NCBI GenBank assembly: GCA_019137255.1
Contig: WPDH01000076.1
Coordinates: 124,001-188,000 of the forward strand
Reading direction: 5' to 3'
DNA from: Corinectria fuckeliana
Lineage: Eukaryota > Ascomycota > Sordariomycetes > Hypocreales > Nectriaceae
DNA: 64,000 bases
A model generated the notes under the pieces. It was not told the DNA's origin. It ran no database searches and worked only from the letters and a program-made list of their open reading frames with translations. Of this stretch, positions 33,827 to 43,605 are shown piece by piece. Both the position numbers and the translations under genes were made by a program. Positions within the stretch are counted from its first letter, which is position 1. Every line of letters starts with the position of its first letter.

Positions 33827-35230
33827 TCATTCACCATTTCGGCCCCTAAAGGATTGAAGAGGCTGAGCAAGAGCCTGCGAGGCCTCCGCCGTCGCCGCTC
33901 GAAGTCTTCCCAGACCTCCACGCTCGCCTCTTCGATTGACAGTAGGGACGAGTCCGAGTTCCCGCCCTCGCCAACCTCGGAGACGTCTGTGGCGTCCCCC
34001 TTTTCGACAAAGGAAGAGCCCAGATACGAACCTCCCAAGGCCGAACCCGAGAGGAAGCTGGAAACTGTAAAGAAGCCCGAGTCAGTCAAGGAGCCCGAAA
34101 CACCTCGCAAGGTCCTCCCTGAGCCAGGGAAGCCCAAACCCCAGAGGGCACCCGAGGCGCCCCCAGAGTTTAAGAAACCCGATGCTGCTCTCAAGAATGC
34201 ACCTGGACAAGTAACGCCAAAGAATGGAGCTGCAGTCAAGCTTGAAGCGCCAGCAAAGGAACTGAAGAACAAAGAGGCGGAGCCTGCATCTACCCCCACG
34301 TCGATCGTCGAGAAGCCGGCTCCGCCTATTGCGAAGCCTGTGTCTCTTGTCAAAAGACCCGAGCCTCTCGTCGAGAAGCCCGCATCTCCTGTTCAGAAGT
34401 CCAAGCCCCCTGTCAAATCCGTGCCTCTCGCCGAGAAACCCACCTCTTTACTTGAGAAGCCTGTGTCGCCCGTCAAGAAGCCTGAACGCTCTGTTGAGAA
34501 ACCCGCTCCTGCCATCAAAGAACCAGTGCCCCCTGTTAAAAAGCTCACGTCTCCGACTGAGAAGCCCCTGTCTCCCATTGAGAAGCCAACGCCTCTTGTG
34601 GAGAAGCTTGTGTCTCCCGTCAAGAAGCCCTCGCCCCCCGATGAGAGACAAGCTCCTCCCGTCGAGAAGCCCGCGCCCCTCACTGAGAAACCCCGGTTTT
34701 CCATCAAAAAGTCTGAACCCCCAGTCGAGAGACGAACCCCTCCTGTCAAGGAATCCGCTCCTGCCGCCAATAAGCCCGTGTCTCCCATCCAGAAGCTTAC
34801 ACCTCCCACTGAGAAGCCGGCTGCTCTTGTTGAGAAGCCCGAGCCCTTGTTGAAGGAGCAACCTACGCGATCTGCGAAGGAGCTCAAAGCCCGTCCCACC
34901 GTCACCGTCGAGGATGCTCCCGAGCTTGAGGTTCTCAGTCAAGCTCCGGCAGTTTCATGGGCTTCAGAAGTCTCATATGCTCCGGAAGTCTCATGGGTGC
35001 CGGACGTGGAACGGGCGTCCGACAATTCATGGGCACCGGACGTCTTATCGCCGCCAGACGTTCAACCCAGCCCGAATGTTGAGCCGGCGCCGGAAACTGC
35101 CCCAGCTCCAGAGGTCCTCCCGGCTCCGATGAGCACCGCGCCTCCTCCCGTTGCTCCAGCTCCGAGGACACTCCCGCCTCCTCTTGTTGCCTACATCCCA
35201 ACTACCACTCTGATCTCGACTTTTGCTTGA
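33827..35230 (+). CDS. Lys/Pro/Glu-repeat low-complexity protein, 5' end unresolved (possible pseudogene)
   Basis: An open frame of 467 residues follows an in-frame TAG at 33824-33826. Residues 14-40 are basic (KRLSKSLRGLRRRR) and Ser-rich. From about 60 to 350 it consists of degenerate repeats of the type xVEKPxxPVKKPxPP, roughly ten residues each, with Lys, Pro, Glu and Val in fixed order. The tail (about 365-467) is Pro/Ala/Val-rich with SWAPEVSW-like units. The frame contains no ATG until near its end. The coding-like stretch before the TAG (about 33625-33823) ends SVSTLHGPA, in phase with SFTISAPKG after it, so the TAG looks like a nonsense change or lies in an unrecognised intron. Probably disordered; no function is inferred. 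Opposite-strand frames are shadows of the repeat. Confidence 0.45.
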   Translation, partial: SFTISAPKGLKRLSKSLRGLRRRRSKSSQTSTLASSIDSRDESEFPPSPTSETSVASPFSTKEEPRYEPPKAEPERKLETVKKPESVKEPETPRKVLPEPGKPKPQRAPEAPPEFKKPDAALKNAPGQVTPKNGAAVKLEAPAKELKNKEAEPASTPTSIVEKPAPPIAKPVSLVKRPEPLVEKPASPVQKSKPPVKSVPLAEKPTSLLEKPVSPVKKPERSVEKPAPAIKEPVPPVKKLTSPTEKPLSPIEKPTPLVEKLVSPVKKPSPPDERQAPPVEKPAPLTEKPRFSIKKSEPPVERRTPPVKESAPAANKPVSPIQKLTPPTEKPAALVEKPEPLLKEQPTRSAKELKARPTVTVEDAPELEVLSQAPAVSWASEVSYAPEVSWVPDVERASDNSWAPDVLSPPDVQPSPNVEPAPETAPAPEVLPAPMSTAPPPVAPAPRTLPPPLVAYIPTTTLISTFA

Positions 35231-35680
35231 GCACTCTGTAGAGCCAGAGTATCTATCATGAAGGGGATGACAATAAGGCTTGGCTCCAAGACGAGGCTCA
35301 TGTTCTGTCCTTGACTCAAGGTGGAAGAAACCAGCTCCTTCGATATGATTGGGGGAACTCTGATACTAACTTCGGCAAGGCTTTCTCACAAGCTGCAGGC
35401 TCCACAGATTCCATATGTATTGAACAAATTGTATGCTTCAAGCTTGGTTAAAACGGAAAAGAAACAGCATCTTTGTATTTTCTGGAGTCACAAAGGCAAC
35501 GCTTTAGTTTTAGGACCGACTCTAGCATGGTAATTGAGATGAGATTCGTGAATTCAATGAACAGAATGATATTTGGTCACTACAAACAGTGAAAAGGCCT
35601 ACGGTGGTCGTGTATTAATATGTACTCCGCCTTGGTTTCTAACCTCGAGCTTACTTCGACCTTCCTAGTCGATAGGACTT
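35231..35680. other. Intergenic, nothing seen
   Basis: This is the 3' flank of the repeat ORF and the region beyond the arginase pseudogene. No gene or repeat noted. Confidence 0.4.
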
Positions 35681-35689
35681 CAGTCAGTG

Positions 35690-36253
35690 AGTATATTGAA
35701 ACCACAACTGGCTCTCAAAGACATATGGGAAACATAGCAGCCGAACCTACATCGCGTTCCTAAGCAACAATCCCCCGTACCATTCGTGGGCCGGAACTTA
35801 GGAACAGTGGAAAGCAGAGTCTTCCATACGCTGCCTCCTAGCATCGCAATTGGCATCGACTCGAGATATCTGCTGGCCAAGGTGTAGGGGGTGTTGAAGT
35901 CGTCGTGTGCGTCAACCACACGCAACTCGGCGCAGTCTCCTTGTTCGAACTAGAGAGACCGGCGACTCCGACCGTGACAGAGCATTCACCGGACAAGATG
36001 ATGGGGAACGACTTGGCGTCAATAGCATGGGTGACTGCCTCGGAGGTACGCCGCAGTAACTCAAAAAGAAGTGAGATTTTGCCGCCAAATCCATTGACGG
36101 GCTCGAGCTCGAATGCTTTTACGTTAAATCCTTGGTCTTCAAGGATACTGACGAGGCTGGCCTTGATTGAAACTGTTGGTTCAGCGCCGACGGCCTCATC
36201 TCTGACGCCAGGTAGGGTGATGAAATGATGGTGATGGGCCTTGCCTGAATCAT
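35690..36253 (-). pseudogene. Arginase/agmatinase-family pseudogene, frameshifted and truncated
   Basis: The minus strand starts MIQARPITIISSPY at 36253 and then loses frame near 36212. The homologous reading resumes in another frame as GVRDEAVGAEP (about 36209) and runs through FELEPVNGFGGKI and FPIILSGECSVTVGVAG to SCVW. A one-base loss near 35915 shifts to the frame of VVDAHDDFNTPYTL, containing the DAHxD metal-binding motif of ureohydrolases, and LESMPIAMLGGS. A further change near 35755 leaves only ERDVGSA-like residues. The C-terminal third of the fold, with the second DxD metal motif, is not found. Family assignment rests on the order of motifs. With three frame breaks it cannot encode a full enzyme. 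Confidence 0.75.
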
Positions 36254-37955
36254 CTTCGCAAAAGGAAAAGAAACTCGTTGATTGCTGAGAGAAGAAGATC
36301 TATCTTGGCTGGAAGCAGGCGGTTTAGTACATGTGCGGGTGGATCTCACGTCAAGCAGTACTTGACGTCGGCTGCAGCTACATCCAAACGGATGGTCAAA
36401 GGTAGCAAGAGAGAGAATAAAAAAACTCACACGATCCGTCTCTAACCTCCCTTCATTACATCGGGTAGATGTCTGACACAGGTCTGCTCAGGAAATAGTT
36501 GCATGAACTCTGTCAGGCTCGCGTGATGCTGCACGGTATTTGGAGCCAACTATTCTCCCAAAGTCGAGCAGCGCAAGGCGAGGGTAAGAAAGACACATAG
36601 AATAAACAACAGTGACAACTGAACAAGTCGATAGCGGCTGGTCATGCATGCGACCTTTCTAAAATGGAAATTGCAGGATCATCAATCTTTGCCAACAAAT
36701 GGGGAAAGGCTTTCGCAGTTGAGTCGAAGGAGAACCGATTTCCTGACACTAGGAAAGCCGTTAACACGCGGAATACCTGCGTTGATGCATGTCTACGTCT
36801 ATCGAAAGGCCTGCCTTTTCAGGGCGTTCCTAGCATGAGAGAGAAACAGCCCTGTTATCCGGGGTGAACTCGCATTTGACTTGTTAATATGTCGCCCCTT
36901 TGCCTGCGGTTAGATACTACTACTAACGCCGCTAATACTAATACTAACAAATATAGACACCAGTACTGATACTAACGACTTCTAAAGCCTCTTGTACTAA
37001 TATCAGTATTGGTATTTGTTTGCCTTGCTTGCGCCCTTCGAGTCTTGGCGCATCACTCTCATGGCGTCTCCATACTACAGGGGAATGATCCCTGGGAGGC
37101 CCGAGTCAACAAACCGACTTTCTGTTGCCTGGGCTGTTTACTCCTCTGAGACGCCCTGGTTGTACAGTATTAGGAAGCGTGGCTCGCCGGGGTGATTAGA
37201 ACCGCTTTCTGGTTGAAACGGGCCAGAAGTGAATTGACTTCTACTTGACCGTACAGGAACCCCGAGCACAAAGCTATCATCTTGCAGCTACAAGTTTCCG
37301 CCATTCCCTACGAGCCAGGTTGCGCAGCACATGGCTCCTCCAAGACAAGAAGGTCTGTGGAATCAGCGCCATCTCTTCTTGAATACTCGCCCGCATGCGG
37401 CAATGGTGACGAGCGCGAACAGCTTCTGTAGTTCCTTTTCGGACATTCATAGAGGCTACCTAAAGTGTTGGCCACAAGTTGCTGCGTTCCAAAGAGTATG
37501 GCGAGAAGCTTGCTGAAGGGGCACATGGTTCAACGAACGGTCTAGTCTAGCAAGGATATCCATATTGAATGGCTGGATTTGTGCTATCGACGGGGAGAGG
37601 CTAGTGAATCAAGACGTCGACTGGTTTCCAGACGCCAGCGAACTCGCTAATAGATGAGATGTCTGTATAAATGCAGGTCCTTCAGAAGGCGAGCATTTGC
37701 AGTTTCTTAGAGGAGGGAGATAGCCATGCTACCGGGTTGATTTATATGGATAATAGCTGATCATGGGCCCTGTAAGTTTAGCGCATCACGATCATCTCAG
37801 TCGATGGATATAGGTACAGCATAAGTAACAAAACTAATACTTGTAACTTGTCTCATTTCTGATCCAGATCGAAAACCCCTGCGCATCTATCCCTATACGG
37901 TATCCCAAAGACACGAAAAACAAAAGCGCCAGCTAAAGACATACAGATTCCCCGG
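36254..37955. other. 1.7-kb gene-poor interval with imperfect inverted repeat
   Basis: No gene supported. An AT-rich stretch at about 36913-37018 has many TACTAA-like units and an imperfect hairpin (listed in findings). Other frames are short. Confidence 0.4.
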
Positions 37956-40329
37956 CTATGCGTAGTTCCGCTCTTCGCCTCCCCGTCTTTCCCCAAACAA
38001 GTATGCGGCTTCGAGACAAAACCGCCCATGTCCTCTCTCCATGCGTCTCTCGCTGCCGTAGCAAATGAGTACCGCATCCACGATGCCGCTCAGAATGCCC
38101 TCCATAGCGCCCATTACAGAGTACCCGATGAAACTCGCCATTATACCAACCACATAAGCGTACGCCGAACCCCGCATGCCCATTCCGTCTGGAAGCTGAA
38201 TACGTAGCTGTTTAGCCGTGATGACCCATCCAGCAAACCCGAGGGCCGTGGCCATGATTAGCCGGGTTGCCACTAGGAGCAGTTTCGCCAGTCGGTAGGG
38301 GAGGAGACCGTTGGGCTGCTGCCCTCGAAGACGCAATGCCCGTGGAGTGAGGGTCGTAGTCGGGATAGTAGGAGACACAAGTTCCATCTGGTCCAGCCCT
38401 CTGGCCGACGTCGCCAAGTTTTGCGAATGAATAGCAGAATATGTAATAGTCAGCGGGTTCATCAATGCCACTACAGGCGTCGGAATCCAAAAGGATGCAA
38501 TGTTCGAGATGGCGGCGCCCAGCTTTGATGGCAGGAAGATCAACGGCGCTCGGATGAGGAGGGCCAGAAGAGTCGACTGGCAAATGCTGCCAAAGATAGT
38601 CGTCAGCGCGTGGTTAAGCGCAGCCGAAACAATCTCTCGTGATGGCGTTGGGGGTCCCGCGTTCCGGTGAAAGTACCACTGGGACACAGTCGCTGCCGTC
38701 GTTCCGCGGTGGACAGCATTTATAACGGAAACAGTCCACATATATAGGAAGATGAAGCCGGCCCCTAGCCACCAGCTCGAGAAGCGAATAACGAATCGCA
38801 CGAGTGACTTGGAGAAGTAACCTCCCATGAAGACCCGCGTAAACATGGCGAGCCAGGCCCAAGTCCAGACAACAATCAAAGCCAAGCATCCGAAGCCCAC
38901 TAGCATTAAAGCTGAGTTTTGGGCCAGAATCTTGCTGGAAAACTGCAGAATCTCGATCGCTTGCTGGATTGCTCGACGACCCTTCACCACCAACCAAATC
39001 CACAGCAAACATCCGGCAGCAGGGATTATAGAAGCCCATCGCATCACGGTGTCCTGTAAGCTCGCCCCATGTGTTCGACCTTTAAAGGAGGAGGCGAATG
39101 AGTAAATCGAGAAAGAAAACAGGATGACAGGCACCGCGATTAGGATGACGCTGACAAGTGGCCGGACAAAAGATCTGAGAGCGGCAAGCCAGACAAATGA
39201 GACCAGGACGGCCACCACGGTATCCACTGCTAGCATATGAAACGACTTTTGGAGCGTTGTGTAGATGGTATCACCGACCGGGCTTTTTCGCGGTGCGGTG
39301 TGTAGCCAGACGAGGAAAAATGTCGACATCAACCCGGCGAGACTGATCAGGAAGATCCAGGCAAAGAATGGGTCGTGCCGGAAGATTTCGCCTTCAGCAT
39401 ATTGAAGCGTCGTCTGCACAGGTTCCTCATCCAACCCCGGCTCCTGTCGAGTGTTGCTCATTTCCGTTTCTGCGGTCGATTCCCTCCTAACCATGAATGG
39501 TGTTCCCTCCGAGTCGCCCGAGTCCCTGCCTTTGAATCGCTGAAATGGGGGAGGGCTGCTGTCTGTCGGAGTCTCGCCGAAGAGAGACGCCGGGGGATCC
39601 TCGTTCAGGTCTGCCTGTGACTCGAGACCGACGTCCACCATCTTCCCCTTCGTGTCAATCCCACGATCGCTGTCCTGGTCGACGCTCGATCTCGGGCTGT
39701 CTTCGGCCTCCTCCACTAGAGTATCGTTTACCACGCCTCGGCGATGCGAACTTCGTGCTCCGTTCCAGCTACTTTTGAGACCACGCCGCAAGCCTCGATC
39801 TTGGTACGGGTGGTCCTCGTGGCCTGCGCTGTTGTCGAGCGAGCCATGGCTATGGGCGTCCGACTCGACGCTGTCGGCCAACCGGCTCGCGGCGGCTACC
39901 CGACGAGACCTTTGCAGTGCAAACAAGTCAGCCGCCTCTCGCTCTCTCTCCTCCTCGTCGTCCTCTTCGCGATATTCATCAAGGGTGCTCTGGAATAGCG
40001 GGGCATCTTGGGCAGCGGAGATGCGGGATGCGAAGGCAAGCTGACCGAAGCGTGAGCCGCCGCCTGTCTGTTGATAAGGGTTCCCTCCGTAGCCGCGGGA
40101 CAGGAAAGACCTGCTGGCGCCGACGCCTCGTCCAGCGTCTCCTCGTTGGCCTCGTGAAGGTCGCGATGTCCAGTCGGATTGCCGGGGAGGAGCCTCATTG
40201 TTGTCGGGCTGGCCGAAGTTGGATAGCCTCGACTGGGACTGCGCTAGGAATTTGGAAGCATCTAAAGGTAGTCAGCATAGCTGCGGGAGCTGGAAAGGGA
40301 ATTTCCTTGTACGAACACTCCGAAAACAT
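37956..40329 (-). CDS. Choline-transporter-like (CTL/PNS1 family) membrane protein
   Basis: Exon 1 is only 13 nt (40329-40317) and exon 2 is 40261-37956, giving 772 residues. The junction (GAGT|GTTCGT...TTTAG|AT) yields MFSEYASKFLAQSQSRLSNF. Residues 1-300 are hydrophilic and acidic/Ser-rich with basic patches. From about 310 on there are roughly ten membrane segments (for example FFAWIFLISLAGLMSTFFLVWL, SFHMLAVDTVVAVLVSFVWLAAL in part, and GYSVMGAMEGILSGIVDAV), matching the choline-transporter-like fold. Family members act in choline or other small-solute transport or are of unknown role; yeast Pns1 is not a choline transporter. The tail, ERGHGRFCLEAAYLFG, is family-like. Solute unknown. An annotation starting at the internal frame would miss the N terminus. 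Confidence 0.85.
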
Positions 40330-42323
40330 GGCGCGCTCACAACACCAACCACCTCACGTGCTCCCGGGCATGCAAGAGCGGTGACCTCGATGACTGATTG
40401 ATGATGTGACGTAGGAAGCGGAGAGCACAGACAGGCAGGCAGACAGACGAGTCCTCTTGTATCTGAGCGTCGTCGGAGATGTTTGCTGTGGTGTCGCCAA
40501 GGAGATCTCGCGGATGGAAATCGAATAGAAGTGAAGGTCGCAGCGGGATCGTGATGTATGTATGAGGAAGACGAAAAAAATGCCAAACCCAAATCACGGT
40601 TGGACAGGTTACGAAAGTTCGCAAAGGGTCATGAGGCGGCCCGGCAGACGGATGAGGCGTCCTCGGCTTATCACTGGTGCTGAGTCGCTGACTGTCCGGG
40701 TTCAGGCAGGCACCCGGGCAGGCGCAAGCTCCCGAGGACTTGAGGGGGAACCCTGCAAAGGGCCTGAGGCTGCTAAGCTTCAGTGGCCGAGAGCAACTGG
40801 TCAGCAGAGCCTGGTGGGTCCACAGTGGACATTTGCACTCAGGCGCCACAGGCAGCCGCTTCTTCGCTGGAACATCCCGCCTGGAGTCAAAGCAAGGGTG
40901 ATTGACGTCAGGCATCTGCTGCTTGATATAGCTACGATGGAAGTGCTGAGCTGGGGTGATACACGCAGTCAATCTGCCGTTATTAGGTCTTCATAACCCT
41001 CATTTAGGTGCCTAGGTATTCAATGCCCTCTCCCTTAACATAAATTACACGATCTTTCAACACAACTCCCTCCATCCGGTTCATCCTCGCTGGACCACTA
41101 TCTATCTACACAATTCTTGACCTCTCACTAATAATCATCGATAGCGACCAGTGACCGGATGATGAGCGGGGCAGATTAGCTGATCAAACGACCTGGCGAC
41201 GAAGACATCAACTGACTCTTCTGTGTCTTACCCAATCCGTTATCGCAGCTCGCCCATTGCGTCACTGATAGCGCCGAAGCGTGGCTCCACTGGTACTGTA
41301 ACTAGACCCCCGTCCGGTCACTTTGATGAGGTTCAGATCATCCCTCCCGGTATGAATGCCGCGATGCAGTCATGTTCAAGCACATAGCTTTTTGTCATTG
41401 AATTTTGATCATTCTGGTGCTTCCTCAATTTGACTCTCCCATCTTCCCGGCTTTGTCCTTCACTTGACTGGACCACGCCTTTTCCGTCGATATCCTGACA
41501 GCTCTGTTGTCTAACAACGGAGACGAGGAGGTAGTCAAGCCCATGGTGATGAAATGGGCTGCATCATTTATGCTACCTTACTACCTGTTCAAGTTGCGAT
41601 CGTAGCACTGGGCCCCGGGATAGTGTACAATATGGGACATGGAAAGGAAAACGAAGACGGGCACGGCGTTTCTCGTCACAGTTCGCTGATGGTGACGTTG
41701 AACCCTTCGAGGTCTAAATCCACCCGTACTAAGCTTGGCCCAGTCTCCAGAGGGGCTAGCAGATAACCTAGTTGCGTCCCGTTCACGTGGTAATAGTACT
41801 TTGCTTGTTGGCACTGGAACTGTTCGGGTACGGATTATCTACTCGTCTCTTGCAGAATAATGTACGGATCATTGGGGCATCAGCAGGAGGTTGACAGGCC
41901 TGTGACGGATTCCATGCCAACCCCGAAGAGCCGCTAACAAACTGCCCGAAATGGGTACTTTAGCACGCAGACCGCGGCCTCTTAGACCTCCTCGAGGGTG
42001 GGACCATCTCATCGTCACCTGCAAAAAGAGCCGCCCGCTTCTCGTCTAAATCCCCCCCTGTGATCTGGCCTTCATCCATTTTACTCCGTCAACGTCTTGC
42101 TTGCAGCTAACGACGTGCACCACATATACTCATCCCCTCCGCAATACCACGAATACAGGTTACAGATAGCTAGAGACGTCATTTGTTCAAGTCTAGAGTA
42201 TCTCCAACTCCCACCAGGCCACTTCCGAAAGCACGTGCCCCTCGCAACTCAACGGATTCTCGCGATAGCTCCCCGGACCCTCACAGCACACGCCTCTGCT
42301 CCTCCCCCTCCCCCTCTCACTCC
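40330..42323. other. Divergent 2-kb upstream region
   Basis: This is the space between the CTL gene (minus) and the Rab gene (plus). No gene is supported. The 211-codon frame on the minus strand at 40337-40972 has no domain features and overlaps the CTL 5' region. Pyrimidine-rich leader precedes the Rab ATG. Confidence 0.45.
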
Positions 42324-43106
42324 ATGTCGACCACTCCCTGGGACTACATCGCCAAGCTCGTCTGCATCGGCGACTCAGGATGCGGCAAGTCCAGCCTGAC
42401 CATCCGCCTGTGCGAGGGCCGCTTCTCGCCGCACCACGACGTCACCATCGGCGTTGAGTTCGGCTCCCGCATCGTCCCAGTCGGTCCGCCACACTTCAAA
42501 GCCTCCACTACTCGTCCGTCCTCCTCTTCCGACCCTTCAAATCCCGGCGCCCCCGACGCCGCCCCCGATGGCCTACCCGAACCACCCCGCGACGCCCCCA
42601 CCGTGCCCCAGAAGCATATGAAGCTTTCCCTCTGGGATACGGCCGGCCAAGAGACGTACAAGTCCGTCACCCGCTCCTACTTTCGCGGCGCCAGCGGCGC
42701 CTTACTCGTCTTCGACCTCTCTCGCAAGCAGACATTCCAGCACGTCACCGACTGGCTCAATGACCTACGCCAGATCGCCGAGCCCGACATCGTCGTTATC
42801 CTCGTCGGCAACAAGGCCGACCTCACCCAGTCGGAGAACAACAAGCGCGAGGTCACCCGTGAGGAGGCCGAAGAGTGGGCCAGCCGCAACGGGGTGATGG
42901 AGTACGTCGAGACTAGCGCCAAGAGCGGCGAGAACGTCGAGAAGGCGTTCATGCGCGTTGCCGAGAGGATATACCAGAATATTCAGGCCGGAAAGTATGA
43001 TCTCAATGACAGGAGGTCCGGCGTCAAAGGTCCGGCCGCCGGCGGGAACCGCCAGGTGAGGTTAGCAGGCGACTCGAGCAAATCGGCAGGCGGGGGCTGC
43101 TGTTAG
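42324..43106 (+). CDS. Rab-family small GTPase (Rab2/Rab4-like) with interswitch insertion
   Basis: A single exon of 260 residues. G1 is GDSGCGKS (16-23), switch I threonine is T41 in VTIGVEFG, G3 is DTAGQE (105-110), G4 is NKAD (163-166) and G5 is ETSAK (196-200). The C terminus GGGCC gives a double geranylgeranylation site. It therefore cycles on membranes of the endosomal or Golgi system; the switch region looks most like Rab2/Rab4/Rab14. A Ser/Pro-rich insertion of about 44 residues (53-96) separates strands 2 and 3, where Rabs normally have a tight turn. An unspliced intron could explain it: 42480-42611 is 132 nt, phase 0, ends CCCCAG, but starts with a weak GTCGGT and has no clear branch site. 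Confidence 0.88.
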   Translation: MSTTPWDYIAKLVCIGDSGCGKSSLTIRLCEGRFSPHHDVTIGVEFGSRIVPVGPPHFKASTTRPSSSSDPSNPGAPDAAPDGLPEPPRDAPTVPQKHMKLSLWDTAGQETYKSVTRSYFRGASGALLVFDLSRKQTFQHVTDWLNDLRQIAEPDIVVILVGNKADLTQSENNKREVTREEAEEWASRNGVMEYVETSAKSGENVEKAFMRVAERIYQNIQAGKYDLNDRRSGVKGPAAGGNRQVRLAGDSSKSAGGGCC

Positions 43107-43605
43107 GTTACGCAATGAGTGTTACAAGAGGAGGAAGGGAGGGAGACAGAGACACAGCCAGTCCAGGAGGCACGCGCAACGCATCATGATACCCCCTTGT
43201 CTACCAACCAAAGAGTCACCATCAAACAAGTGCATGAATTCAAGTCCTCATCATAGATTGTATAATAATGCCTAATACACTACCAGCCCTACCAGGCCGC
43301 CGAAAGACCCATAAAAGGAAACAACTCTCTTATGTTGCATTAGACGCGGAGTACGTTCCGGTAACTGTCTTCTTTGGCGTTTTTTCTTTCTTTTCCTTAA
43401 CTCGCTTTCCCAGCCTAGATCCATAAAAAAAAACGTCTCCTTGACTGAGACTCCCAACATCCGATATCCTCAGATCTTCTGCAAAGAGGAGGGTGTATCC
43501 GCATCTCCGCCATCATACATAGTGAGTGTACTCATCTCGAGCAAAAACTTTCATTGTGGACCGAGCGAAGCCCCCCTACTTGTGGGAGGGTACCCGTAGA
43601 TCCCT
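43107..43605. terminator. Convergent 3' interval between Rab and PMT genes
   Basis: 499 bp between facing stop codons. It holds both 3' ends. Nothing else seen. Confidence 0.4.

Noticed and set aside
33688..34905. Minus-strand Gly/Ser/Phe-rich frames (221 and 170 codons)
   Set aside because: They mirror the Lys/Pro/Glu repeats on the plus strand and show the same period; not independent genes.
40337..40972. 211-codon minus-strand frame
   Set aside because: Upstream of and overlapping the CTL gene leader; Cys/Pro/His-rich, no domain, no support.
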